DNA of 64,000 nt from Pseudomonadota bacterium (GTDB lineage: Bacteria; Pseudomonadota; Alphaproteobacteria; Rhizobiales; Devosiaceae), in NCBI GenBank assembly GCA_023391095.1, contig JAEWBN010000022.1:453698-517697 (forward strand), given 5' to 3'. This document shows, piece after piece, positions 33,765 through 42,469 of this stretch (position 1 is its first letter; every line of letters begins with the position of its first letter). Made by a program: the position numbers and the translations under genes. The notes under the pieces were generated by a model, which ran no database searches, was not told where the DNA came from, and worked only from the letters and a program-made list of their open reading frames with translations.

Positions 33765-34433
33765 TCAATCGGCACGCTGGAACGTGACCTCGGACTTGAA
33801 CTGGGCAAAGCGCGCCTCGATCACGGCCGGCGCAACAGGCCAGGTGGTGGCGTCTTCCGGGTCGAAGGCCGCGCCGCGCCATTCCTGGTAGACCATGCCA
33901 ATGCCTGCATCGGTCCGATGAAAGCCCACGACCATGATTTCGCCCTTGCCCGAAAAGGCAGGGATGCCATCAAGATAGGCGCCACAAACAAAGCCAAGGG
34001 GCGGGATCGCGTCGCCATTGTCCGGTTCGAGCTGGAAGATGGCCACGGTTTCGGGCTTGCAGGCACGGGCATAGACATTGACCACCGCCTGGCGCAACTG
34101 CGTCAGCGGCATGTCGCCGGGCGCGGTGATCCGGGCGCCATAAAGGGTCGTCCAGAAGCCTGCGCTTTCTCCCTTGGGGAAGAGTTCGAGGCTGGACTGG
34201 CCCGCAGTTTCCGAAACACTGGCCGAAAGAAAATCGCTGAGCGTCGCGCCACTCGTCCCCGCTCCGGCTGCCCAGTCCGGCAACGGCCATGCCAGGCGAT
34301 GACCGAGCGCTTCATAGACCAGCGCGTTGCCATCCAAGGCCACGGGCAGCTCGGACGCACCCTGCGCATGCGCAGGCAGCGTAGAGGCAGATACCACAAG
34401 CAGGGCAAAAAGAGCGGAATAGGCAGGCGACAA
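33765..34433 (-). CDS. Secreted hypothetical protein
   Basis: A 222-residue protein with a signal peptide (residues 1 to about 23, ending in PAHA). The start is a TTG at 34433 with AAGGAG six bases upstream; the longer frame to 34544 lacks a site and would bury the signal peptide. Two Cys in the mature part (near RACKP and FVCGAY) may form a disulfide. I do not recognise a family. It lies 33 bases upstream of rbfA and may share its transcript. Confidence 0.65.
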   Translation of the reverse strand: MSPAYSALFALLVVSASTLPAHAQGASELPVALDGNALVYEALGHRLAWPLPDWAAGAGTSGATLSDFLSASVSETAGQSSLELFPKGESAGFWTTLYGARITAPGDMPLTQLRQAVVNVYARACKPETVAIFQLEPDNGDAIPPLGFVCGAYLDGIPAFSGKGEIMVVGFHRTDAGIGMVYQEWRGAAFDPEDATTWPVAPAVIEARFAQFKSEVTFQRAD

Positions 34434-34595
34434 AGGGCTCTCCTTGACCCCAGAAAGAGGCCTTAGGCCCCACCAGTCCGGATGCGAGCCCCCCTGCTCC
34501 GGACAAGGGACGATTAGGAAACTAGGGCACAAGGCGCAAGCCAAACCAGTTGGCTACGGCGCGAAGCCTTCTCAATTGCGGAATTGCTGCAACAG

Positions 34596-35615
34596 TCAGG
34601 CGCGGGCCGCCCGGGCGAGGCCAGCATCGGGGAGCAGGCGGTGCGGCGGCTGATGCCCGTCCATGAAGGCTCGGATATTGACGATCACCGCCTCGCCCAT
34701 CTCGACACGGGCTTCCAGCGTTGCCGAGGCCATATGCGCGGTCAGTACGACGCGATTGTCTTCGGCCAGCGCCAGAAGACGTGGATTGATGCCGTGGCTG
34801 TTGTCGAAGACATCCAGCGCTGCCCCGGCGAGCCGTCCGCTCTCGAGTTCACCGATCAGCGCGGTTTCATCGAGCAACTCGGGCCGGCTGACATTAAGAA
34901 GAAACGCGCCCCGGCGCATCTGCGCTAGCCGTCCGGCGGACATGATATTTGCGGTGTCGCGTGTCAGCGGAGTATGAAGGGATACGATGTCGACTTCGCC
35001 CAGCATGGCGTCGAGATTGTCCCAGTAGGTCGCCCCAAGCGGCGTTTCCACCGCCGACGGACGGCGATTGCGCGAATAGTAGTGGATGTTGAGGCCAAAG
35101 GCGCGGGCGCGCTGCGCCACCGCCGTGCCGATGCGGCCCATGCCGACAATACCGAGCGCCTTGCCACGCAGCCGGTTGCCCAACATGGACGTGGGCGACC
35201 AACCCGCCCATTCGCGGTCACGCAACAGCATCTGCGTGCCTTCCACCAGCCGGCGCGGCAGGGCCAGCATCAACGCGGTGGCCATGTCGGCCGTGTCGTC
35301 GGTGAGGACGGAGGGTGTGTTGGTGACAGTCAGGCCCGCAGCCCAGGCCGCTTCGAGGTCGATATTGTCGACACCATTGCCGAACTGGGCGATCAGCCGG
35401 ACGCTCGGCGGCAGACGCGCGATGAGGCCAGCATCGATGCGGTCGGTAATGGTAGAGACCAAGACGTCCTTGCCGGTGAGACCATCGAGAATATCATCGG
35501 CTGTGAGGGCGGCGTCGCCTTCGTTAACATCGGTTTCGAACAGCGTCGCCATCCGGGCCTCGATGGTTTCGGGCAGGCGCCGGGTCACCAATATCTTGGG
35601 TTTGCTGGATGTCAT
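34596..35615 (-). CDS. D-2-hydroxyacid dehydrogenase family protein (glyoxylate/hydroxypyruvate reductase-like)
   Basis: A 339-residue NAD(P)-dependent dehydrogenase. The Rossmann motif GIVGMGRIG is central, and the catalytic Arg (NVSRPELLD) and His (LTAHMASAT) are present. Where active enzymes carry Glu-Pro after LDVF (the catalytic Glu), this protein reads DNSHG, so the Glu appears to be missing. The start at 35615 (MTSSKPK) matches the family; the extra upstream residues do not. It may have changed or lost catalysis, or another acid may serve. Confidence 0.82.
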   Translation of the reverse strand: MTSSKPKILVTRRLPETIEARMATLFETDVNEGDAALTADDILDGLTGKDVLVSTITDRIDAGLIARLPPSVRLIAQFGNGVDNIDLEAAWAAGLTVTNTPSVLTDDTADMATALMLALPRRLVEGTQMLLRDREWAGWSPTSMLGNRLRGKALGIVGMGRIGTAVAQRARAFGLNIHYYSRNRRPSAVETPLGATYWDNLDAMLGEVDIVSLHTPLTRDTANIMSAGRLAQMRRGAFLLNVSRPELLDETALIGELESGRLAGAALDVFDNSHGINPRLLALAEDNRVVLTAHMASATLEARVEMGEAVIVNIRAFMDGHQPPHRLLPDAGLARAARA

Positions 35616-35717
35616 GCGTTTCGATGGAAGCCCGTTCGGCGCGCGCAATGGTCACCTTCAGCGACCATTAAGGATCATGATTTACTGATAAGGCAATTAC
35701 AGCCCGACTGCAAAGTG

Positions 35718-36278
35718 ATGTTATTTTTGCCAGCCCTGCCGGGCCGCGCCCGCACCCTGTTTTTCGCATTTATCGCCATTCTCGGCGGCCTTGCCGCCGT
35801 GCCTGCGCCTGTGTTCGCGCAGGCGGACAATCCCAGCGGCCTGCCCCTGCCCCGATTCGTGTCGACCCGCTCCAATCCCATCAATGTGCGCGTCGGCCCC
35901 GGCACTAAATACGAGATCGCCTGGAATTTCCTCGTCTCCGGCGTCCCCGTTGAAATCATTCAGGAATTCGACACTTGGCGGAAAATCCGCGATGTGGAGG
36001 GCGATGAGGGCTGGGTTCACCAAAGCCTTCTCGTGGGCAATCGGGCCGGCTATGCGACCCCGCTCATGGCCAATGGCGAAGTGGCCATGCGCGCCAGCCG
36101 GGCCGAGGATGCGCCACTGCGCGCGCGGCTGGCCCCCGGTGTGCGGGTGGCCATCAGCAGTTGCGACGGGACATGGTGCAGTGTGTCTGCCGGCCCCCCA
36201 GGTGAGCGTGCCACGCACACGGGCTATGTGCGCCAGGAAGAGCTCTGGGGCGTCTATCCCGACGAAGTCTTCGACTAA
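35718..36278 (+). CDS. Secreted SH3-domain protein
   Basis: A 186-residue protein with a signal peptide (to about residue 35, ending in PVFAQ). It carries two bacterial SH3-type repeats of the DUF1058 kind, with NVRVGPGTKYEI near residue 55 and a second, more divergent, copy near 115. Such proteins usually bind peptidoglycan in the periplasm. The ATG has only a weak ribosome site; a GTG one codon earlier is possible. It converges on the FhuF-like gene with a four-base overlap. Confidence 0.78.
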   Translation: MLFLPALPGRARTLFFAFIAILGGLAAVPAPVFAQADNPSGLPLPRFVSTRSNPINVRVGPGTKYEIAWNFLVSGVPVEIIQEFDTWRKIRDVEGDEGWVHQSLLVGNRAGYATPLMANGEVAMRASRAEDAPLRARLAPGVRVAISSCDGTWCSVSAGPPGERATHTGYVRQEELWGVYPDEVFD

Positions 36279-37075
36279 GGCGCCGCGTCGTCCATTTCCG
36301 CCACGGCCGTTTCATATTGACGGCGCCGCCGCAAGTCATCGTCCTGGCGAGGGCAGGTCGTGCAATAGGTCCCGGGCATTGCCAGGTAATCAAGGCAACA
36401 GCCCTGGCGATTGATCACTACCGCCCGATGTCCACCCGGCAGGTCCAGCGTTTCCAGAGCGCCGAGACCCGCAAGCCCCATGGCATCCAGCCAGAGCGCG
36501 CAGAAGCGATGCTGGTCCTCGGGTGCGATGTCAGTCCTGTAGCGCGGCAGCGCCGCCATTACGGTCAGCAACCGGTCCGCCAGAAGGCGCAGCGCAGGCA
36601 GCCGCTTGAGCGGCGAGACCGCTCCCAACTCGACAAGGCTCGTATCGGCCATGCGCCGCACGTCACTTCCGGCGCGGGCGATCATCTCCTCGATGCTGCC
36701 GGAAAACTGCGGGCCGGGCGGCAGCCGATAGCCTGAAATATCGAGGTTCTGACGCGATTGCGACATGCCTGAGAGGCTTGGCACTGCGCCATGGACATGG
36801 ACGGCAATGGCCGCGAGATAAACCGGCTGCCAGATAAGATTGGTCCATATCCGGGTCGTGTGGAAAGGGCGACGCGCCTTGGGATAATTGGCAAGGAGGC
36901 GCGCGTTAAGGTCGGCGATGAAGGCCGAATTATCCTTTTCCCAACCATACCATCCCGGGAGCGGGCCGCCCGGCGCACCGCTCAGAAAGCCTGTCACCCT
37001 CGCGGCGGTCGAGATTAGGCGCGTGAGCGCTACATCGTCCTGGTTCGCGGCAAAAAGGTAGTTTCGTGCGGTCAC
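36275..37075 (-). CDS. FhuF-like siderophore-iron reductase
   Basis: A 266-residue protein with the C-terminal [2Fe-2S] motif Cys-Cys-x10-Cys-x2-Cys (Cys 226, 227, 238 and 241), the mark of FhuF-type ferric siderophore reductases. The remainder is helical and poorly conserved, as in the family. It should act in the cytosol to release Fe(II) from imported ferric siderophore, and so complements the importer at 20-23.7 kb. It stands alone here; no iron box was recognised upstream. Confidence 0.85.
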   Translation of the reverse strand: MTARNYLFAANQDDVALTRLISTAARVTGFLSGAPGGPLPGWYGWEKDNSAFIADLNARLLANYPKARRPFHTTRIWTNLIWQPVYLAAIAVHVHGAVPSLSGMSQSRQNLDISGYRLPPGPQFSGSIEEMIARAGSDVRRMADTSLVELGAVSPLKRLPALRLLADRLLTVMAALPRYRTDIAPEDQHRFCALWLDAMGLAGLGALETLDLPGGHRAVVINRQGCCLDYLAMPGTYCTTCPRQDDDLRRRRQYETAVAEMDDAAP

Positions 37076-37260
37076 GTCGCTGGTCCTTGGAGGCCGCCTT
37101 TCCTATCCCCAAAAACGCCGTCTGATAAGCGGCCAATCGGCCGCAACTCCGGTCTTTGCCCAACCGGTATCGGGGTTATTGCGCAGAGGCCGCTTCATCA
37201 GCCGCCCACCGGGCAGGCGCGATAGTGGGCTCCCGAAATTGCCTTTTGCGGAGCACGATC

Positions 37261-37689
37261 ATGGCCGGGCGGCTCAGGTGGTGGCTTGCTGACACGCGCG
37301 GCGCCGCCGCCATCGAATTTGCCATCCTTACCCCGATCTTTCTCCTCATGCTGACCGGGATGCTGGCCTATGGGATCTATTTCGGCGCCGTTCATTCCCT
37401 TCAGCAACTGGCCGCCGACGCGGCGCGTATTTCCATTGCCGGACTGGACGAAAACGAGCGCAACCGTCTCGTCGGGTCCTTTATCGACGGGCATGCCAGC
37501 GAATACATGCTGATCGATGGCGGCCGACTCACTTACGATTTCGGCGATCATCCCAGCGATCCCAGCCAATACCGCGTGACGCTGCGCTATGATGCCTCCG
37601 ACCTGCCCATCTGGAACCTCTATCCGCCGCTTCCGCTGCCGTCCCAGCGAATCGCACTGAGCGCCTCCATCCGTCAGGGCGGGCTTTGA
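37261..37689 (+). CDS. TadE-family pseudopilin-like protein
   Basis: A 142-residue protein with the TadE pattern: basic residues, then GAAAIEFAILTPIFLLMLTG as the hydrophobic helix containing the Glu typical of pseudopilin processing. A short globular part follows. The ATG at 37261 has GGAG seven bases upstream; the longer frame to 37156 is spurious. It shares its last base with the ATG of the TadG-like gene. TadE normally assists Flp pilus assembly, but no tad secretion genes are here. Confidence 0.82.
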   Translation: MAGRLRWWLADTRGAAAIEFAILTPIFLLMLTGMLAYGIYFGAVHSLQQLAADAARISIAGLDENERNRLVGSFIDGHASEYMLIDGGRLTYDFGDHPSDPSQYRVTLRYDASDLPIWNLYPPLPLPSQRIALSASIRQGGL

Positions 37690-39326
37690 TGCGCCTGGGA
37701 TTTGGGCGCAACGAGCATGCCAATATCTCCGTGCTATTTGCGCTGGGATTTGCCGTTTCGGCCTTCATCTCGGCCATCGCCATCGACGGCGTGGCTCTCT
37801 ACCAGGAGCGCCGGCAGATGCAGACCGCGGTGGATCTTGCCGCAATCACGGCGGCATCGGATCCCTCGGCCGCCCAGGCTATTGCCGAAACGGTGCTTTC
37901 GGAGGCGGGCGTCCTGGGCGATGCCCACGAGCTTTCCGTCGTGACCGGCGTTTATACGCCGGACTCCTCAGTCCCTGTTGCCCGGCGCTTCGTGCCCGGC
38001 AGCGCCGGTGCCAATGCGGTCCGCGTATCCCTGCGCCGCCCCGGCACCCTCCATTTTGCCGCCAGTTTTACCCGCCAACCCACGATCGGCGTTTCCGGCC
38101 TCGCCACGGTCACGCCCGAGGTCTCGTTTTCCGTCGGGTCTCGCCTTGCCAGCCTCAATGGCGGCATCGCCAATGCCGTGTTGTCCGAATTGCTGGGCAC
38201 CAGCGTGTCGCTCAGCCTTGCCGACTACAATGCCCTGGCCAGCGCCCGCGTCGATGCGCTGTCCTTTCTCGACGCATTGGGTCTGCAACTCGGCCTTTCG
38301 GCGGGCACCTATGGCGATATTCTTGCCATGCGGTCCGGCTCTGGCCCGATCAGTGCAGCGCTTAGCAGTATCACCAATGGCGCCACCAAGTCGGCGCTGA
38401 ACAGCCTTGCCGGCGGCGGTTCCGGCAGTACTGTCAGCGTGGGCAGCCTTTTCTCGCTTGGTCATATGGATCGCCTGTCGTTGGGCAGCGGCGGGCTGGC
38501 GGCCGGCCTCAATCTGTCGCCGCTTGAAATCCTCACTGCCGCAGCCGCCCTGTCCGACGGCGACCGGCAGGTATCGCTCGATCTGGGTGCCGGCCTGCCC
38601 GGCCTTGTTGGCCTCAAGCTCGACCTGGCCATCGGTGAGCCACCTCAGGGCGGCGGCTGGTTCGCCGTGGGGCCGCTTGGCACCATGGTACGCACTGCAC
38701 AGGTCCGCCTGCGCATTTCGGCGCGCCTCCTGGGCGGGCCGATCCTCCTGGGCGCCACGGTGCGCGTGCCGCTCTGGCTCGACATCGCCCATTCCGAAGC
38801 CCGGGTTGTTTCCGCTGCCTGCCCAAGCAACGGTGCACCCAATGGGCGGGCCACCATTGCCGTGCGGCCCGGCGTTCTTCATGCCGGCATCGGCGATGTC
38901 AGCACTGCGGCGCTCCACCAGTTCGGCTGGCTGCCGCCGCCCGACTGGGTGCGACTCATCGACGTGTTGCTGCTCAAGGTCTCTGGCAAGGCGCGCGCCG
39001 AAATCGCCCAGACCGATCCCGTCCTTCTGAGCTTTTCCTCAAAGGACATCGCCACCGCCAGCCTCAAGACTGCGCGCACCACGACGGCCATTACCTCGCT
39101 GGCCGGGAGTCTGCTCGGGTCGCTCGACCTGTCGGTCAATGTTCTGGGCATTGGCTTGTCGTCTCCCGCCGCCATCGCAGGCGCCGTGCGGGCACTGGTC
39201 ATGCCGCTCGCGCCGGTCCTCGACATGACCATAAACGCCGTCCTCTCCGCGCTGGGCATTGGCATCGGCGAGGCAGACGTGCGCGTCTATAGCGTCCGTT
39301 GCACCCGGTCCGTGCTGGTCGGCTGA
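37689..39326 (+). CDS. TadG-like membrane-anchored protein
   Basis: A 545-residue protein with an N-terminal TadG-type anchor (hydrophobic span at about 13-35, then YQERRQMQTAVDLAAITAA). The long C-terminal part is rich in Ala, Gly, Leu and Ser with repeated hydrophobic and glycine-rich segments, and lacks the von Willebrand A domain that many TadG proteins have. The ATG overlaps the upstream stop codon (TGATG). It probably sits in the periplasm as a minor pilus or surface component. Confidence 0.8.
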   Translation: MRLGFGRNEHANISVLFALGFAVSAFISAIAIDGVALYQERRQMQTAVDLAAITAASDPSAAQAIAETVLSEAGVLGDAHELSVVTGVYTPDSSVPVARRFVPGSAGANAVRVSLRRPGTLHFAASFTRQPTIGVSGLATVTPEVSFSVGSRLASLNGGIANAVLSELLGTSVSLSLADYNALASARVDALSFLDALGLQLGLSAGTYGDILAMRSGSGPISAALSSITNGATKSALNSLAGGGSGSTVSVGSLFSLGHMDRLSLGSGGLAAGLNLSPLEILTAAAALSDGDRQVSLDLGAGLPGLVGLKLDLAIGEPPQGGGWFAVGPLGTMVRTAQVRLRISARLLGGPILLGATVRVPLWLDIAHSEARVVSAACPSNGAPNGRATIAVRPGVLHAGIGDVSTAALHQFGWLPPPDWVRLIDVLLLKVSGKARAEIAQTDPVLLSFSSKDIATASLKTARTTTAITSLAGSLLGSLDLSVNVLGIGLSSPAAIAGAVRALVMPLAPVLDMTINAVLSALGIGIGEADVRVYSVRCTRSVLVG

Positions 39327-39342
39327 TTCATAATCAACCCCG

Positions 39343-39380
39343 TTGACAATGCGTCTTAGTGTGCTAGTTATATAGCACAC
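39343..39380 (+). promoter_or_regulatory. Promoter and YtrA-type operator of the GntR-ABC operon
   Basis: TTGACA (39343-39348) is followed by a perfect palindrome GTGTGCTA-N6-TAGCACAC (39359-39380), with TATATA in its centre as the likely -10. Repressor binding would cover the promoter. The first gene is a YtrA-type GntR protein, so this should be its own operator. Confidence 0.72.
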
Positions 39381-39395
39381 TATTTGGGTATTGAT

Positions 39396-39770
39396 ATGGA
39401 TGACTTCCACGCCAGCCAGCCGATCTTCGTCCAGATCCGCCAGCGGCTTATCGAGATGATCCTACGTGAGCAGGCCCGGGAGGGAGATCCCCTGCCCTCG
39501 GTTCGCCAGATTGCCGGTGAACTCTCGGTGAACCCGCTCACGGTCACCAAGGCGTTTGAGGCGCTGGTGGATATCGGTGTGGTGGAGAAACGCAGAGGGT
39601 TGGGCATGTTCGTTACCACTGGCGCGCGGGCAACCCTGCTTGCGCATGAACGGGACAAGTTTCTCAAGGACGACTGGCCGCGCATTGCGGCGCAGATCCG
39701 CGCCCTCGAGCTCGATCCCGACACGCTTTTGAAATCGGCCGCAGACAAGCTGGAAGGCCCGCAGAAATGA
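39396..39770 (+). CDS. GntR-family regulator, YtrA subfamily
   Basis: A 124-residue protein: winged helix-turn-helix at about 10-75 (PSVRQIAGELSVNPLTVTKAFEAL) plus a short helical C-terminus without a large effector domain, as in YtrA. These proteins repress their own operon and the ABC transporter next to it. The start at 39396 lies directly behind its probable operator. It overlaps the ATPase gene by four bases. Confidence 0.88.
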   Translation: MDDFHASQPIFVQIRQRLIEMILREQAREGDPLPSVRQIAGELSVNPLTVTKAFEALVDIGVVEKRRGLGMFVTTGARATLLAHERDKFLKDDWPRIAAQIRALELDPDTLLKSAADKLEGPQK

Positions 39771-40666
39771 CCGACATCTCCCCCGCTTCCGAGCCCATCG
39801 TCACCGCGCGCGGGCTGCGCAAGAAATTCGGCGGCAAGGAAATCCTGCACGGGCTGGATTTCGACATTCCGGCCGGCCGCATCTATGGCCTTATCGGCCA
39901 CAATGGCGCAGGCAAGACCACAACGCTCAATGCCATGCTGGGCCTCACCAGCTATGAGGGCACGATCCGGGTTCTGGGCGAAGACCCATTTGCCCAGCGT
40001 GCCAAGCTCATGGAAAACGTAGCCTTCATTTCGGACGTGGCGAGCCTGCCGCGCTTTCTCAGGGTGCGCGAGCTTTTCGCCCTCCTTTCCAACATCCATC
40101 CCAATTTCTCGGTCGACAAGGCGCGCCAGTTTCTCGAAGGCACCGACATTCGCCCCGAGATGAAGATCAAGACGCTGTCCAAGGGCATGATGGCGCAGTT
40201 GCATCTGGCCGTTGTCATGGCCATCGACGCCAAGCTGCTGGTGCTCGACGAACCCACGCTGGGGCTCGACATCACCTATCGCAAGCGCTTCTACCGGCGC
40301 CTCCTCGAAGACTACATGACCGAGGAACGCACCTTGATCATCACCACCCATCAGGTGGACGAGATCGAGTTCATGCTGTCGGACATCATGTTCATCCGCG
40401 ATGGCGATATTATCCTGCATATGCAGATGGAAACCGTGAGCGAGAAGTTCACTCAGCTTGTGGTCAACGACGCCGAGGCGCAGGCCGCCGCGCGCACGCA
40501 CAACCCGGTTTACGAGGAAACCCGTTTCGGGCAGACCGTGATGATTTTCGAGGGCGTCGAGCGGAGCCTGCTCGAACCCCTGGGCAAGATTTCCACCCCC
40601 ACCATGTCCGACCTTTTCGTGGCGCTCATGCAGCGCCCGACCGCCAATCCGGAGACCGCCCGATGA
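39767..40666 (+). CDS. ABC transporter ATP-binding protein
   Basis: A 299-residue ATPase with Walker A GHNGAGKTT and Walker B KLLVLDEPTLGLD. The signature is LSKGM rather than LSGGQ. The C-terminal extension of about 70 residues is seen in ABC-2-type exporters such as YtrB and EcsA. It couples to the permease that follows with a four-base overlap. The regulated operon suggests a response to envelope or antibiotic stress, by family analogy. Confidence 0.87.
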   Translation: MTDISPASEPIVTARGLRKKFGGKEILHGLDFDIPAGRIYGLIGHNGAGKTTTLNAMLGLTSYEGTIRVLGEDPFAQRAKLMENVAFISDVASLPRFLRVRELFALLSNIHPNFSVDKARQFLEGTDIRPEMKIKTLSKGMMAQLHLAVVMAIDAKLLVLDEPTLGLDITYRKRFYRRLLEDYMTEERTLIITTHQVDEIEFMLSDIMFIRDGDIILHMQMETVSEKFTQLVVNDAEAQAAARTHNPVYEETRFGQTVMIFEGVERSLLEPLGKISTPTMSDLFVALMQRPTANPETAR

Positions 40667-41562
40667 AGGCCTTTCTTGCCCTCGTCCACCGAGAACTGAT
40701 CGAGCATCGCGGCGCCTTTGTCATTGCGCCGGCCCTGCTGGTCGCGGTCATCGTGGTGATGACCATATTGGCCTTTACCATTGGCCGGGTCGATGTTCAC
40801 CTCACCGGAACGCTGGCCGCCGGCCTGCCGCTCCTTATGCTGTTCTGGCCCGCGCTCATCCTGGGCGCCAGCTGGGGCGTCTACCTCTTTGCCACCCTGT
40901 TCTTCTATTGCGCCGATGGCTTCGCGGCTGACAAACGCAACAATGCCATGCTGTTCTGGAAGTCGATGCCGGTCTCCGACTTCAAGATTCTGCTCTCCAA
41001 GCTCGTGGCGGCGCTGACGGTGCTGCCCGGCGCGGTCTTTGTGATCCTGCTGGTCAGCCTCGGGCTCATGCTGCTGACCGCGCAAATTGCCATGGCCATC
41101 AACGGCACGACCGAACTTTTCAACTTCTTCGGCCTGTGGAATGTCTTCTGGAACGTCTCGCTGATATCCCTGACGCAGCTCGTCGTCGCACTTCTCTGGT
41201 ACCTGCCCGCCATTGCGCTTGTGGGTGCCATCGCCGTTGCCGCTGGCCGATGGGCCATTCCCATTGTTCTTCTCCTGCCGGCGCTGCTCTCAAGCCTTGA
41301 ATGGGTTACCCTGGGCGGGAACCATCCCTTCGATACTCATACTTGGGCCTACATCACCGGCCGACTGAGCATGCCGCAGCCAGCTATTGTCGATAGCTGG
41401 ATCATGGACGGCCCCCTCGGTGCCAGGATCGATTCTGGCCTGGCCTATGCCACGGACCTGATCGGCAGGGTAGACTGGGTACAAGTTGGCATTGGCGCGG
41501 TCTTTGCCCTGCTAGTGCTTTTCCTTGCCGCCGAATATCGCCGGCGGTCCCCTGCCAACTGA
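40663..41562 (+). CDS. ABC-2-type transporter permease
   Basis: A 299-residue inner-membrane protein with about six spans (first at about 15-40, last at about 275-295) and a loop before the last span. It is the partner of the preceding ATPase. Its ATG overlaps the ATPase stop. The operon ends at a strong terminator 32 bases downstream. Confidence 0.82.
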   Translation: MKAFLALVHRELIEHRGAFVIAPALLVAVIVVMTILAFTIGRVDVHLTGTLAAGLPLLMLFWPALILGASWGVYLFATLFFYCADGFAADKRNNAMLFWKSMPVSDFKILLSKLVAALTVLPGAVFVILLVSLGLMLLTAQIAMAINGTTELFNFFGLWNVFWNVSLISLTQLVVALLWYLPAIALVGAIAVAAGRWAIPIVLLLPALLSSLEWVTLGGNHPFDTHTWAYITGRLSMPQPAIVDSWIMDGPLGARIDSGLAYATDLIGRVDWVQVGIGAVFALLVLFLAAEYRRRSPAN

Positions 41563-41593
41563 TTGACGGCCTATCCCGTGCAGACCATTGTTG

Positions 41594-41622
41594 CCGCGCC
41601 CCGAAAAGGGCGCGGTTTTTTA
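41594..41622 (+). terminator. Intrinsic terminator of the GntR-ABC operon
   Basis: CCGCGCCC pairs with GGGCGCGG across a six-base loop and is followed by TTTTTTATT. It lies just before the next rightward gene. Confidence 0.85.
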
Positions 41623-41633
41623 TTGAGGTATTG

Positions 41634-42218
41634 ATGCGCGTCCACCTGGTTCTGGCCCACCCCCTGAAGGACAGTCTCAATGCCCATCTGGCCCAGCATA
41701 TCGAGACCGCCCTGCGCGCCCGTGGCATGACCGTCGACCGGCTCGACCTTTACGCCGAGCACTTCGACCCTCGCCTCAGCGCCCACGAACGGGCTCACCA
41801 CTATGCGGAGCCGCAGCCGGCTCCCGACGTCGTCGATCTGCAGGGGCGGCTCCGCGCGGCCGAGCACCTGGTTCTCGTCTTTCCCACTTGGTGGTTTTCC
41901 GTGCCCGCCATCCTCAAGGGCTGGTTCGACCGGGTCTGGGCGCCCGGCTTTGCCTTTGACCAGGGCACGCCGATCAAGCCGCGCCTCACCAACCTCAAAT
42001 CGGTGCTTGTCGTGACTACTCTGGGCTCGCCGGGCTGGATTGACCGCCTCGTCATGCGCCAGCCGGTGCGACGGGTTCTCAGGACTGCGCTTGTAGGCGC
42101 CTGCGCGCCCCAGGCGCGATTTACCATGCTGTCACTCCATGGCGCCGAAGAGCTGGACGCCGCCCGGCTGTCCGACTTCACGGGCAAGATCGACAAGGCC
42201 CTCGCGCGGCTGCCGTGA
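41634..42218 (+). CDS. Flavodoxin-fold NAD(P)H oxidoreductase
   Basis: A 194-residue protein of the NAD(P)H dehydrogenase (quinone) / KefF-MdaB type. The FMN-binding block FPTWWFSVPAILKGWFDRVW near residue 83 and the early AHPLKDSLNA are characteristic. It reduces quinones or detoxifies electrophiles using FMN. The ATG at 41634 follows GAGG; an in-frame TTG three bases upstream is less likely. It is a single gene. Confidence 0.87.
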   Translation: MRVHLVLAHPLKDSLNAHLAQHIETALRARGMTVDRLDLYAEHFDPRLSAHERAHHYAEPQPAPDVVDLQGRLRAAEHLVLVFPTWWFSVPAILKGWFDRVWAPGFAFDQGTPIKPRLTNLKSVLVVTTLGSPGWIDRLVMRQPVRRVLRTALVGACAPQARFTMLSLHGAEELDAARLSDFTGKIDKALARLP

Positions 42219-42364
42219 CCGGCTTGCAACGGTGCGCCGCCTTTTAGTCAAAATGGGGCGGAAAGCAGAACCAAACTTATGGCTTTTGGCACGAACAGTG
42301 CGACAATGCCTCCACGACCGGCGGCGGCGTTCGAAGCTTTCTATGCAAACTCCTATCCCCTTGT

Positions 42365-42379
42365 TTAACGTTGGCTTAA
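42365..42379. promoter_or_regulatory. CtrA-type site upstream of the cellulose operon
   Basis: TTAA-CGTTGGC-TTAA matches the full CtrA consensus TTAA-N7-TTAA. The right half continues as TTAACC, as in known sites. A further TTAA lies 12 bases on (42392-42395 region). It is about 90 bp before bcsN, within the 251-base promoter region. Nothing else in 42219-42469 was recognised. Confidence 0.6.
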
Positions 42380-42469
42380 CCACGTTTTTCTTAAGTTTCG
42401 GGGCATAAGCTAGTCAGCAGGCAGAAGGCCGTTGTCGGCGCGACATGACGAAATAAGGTTCGGTCTCGC

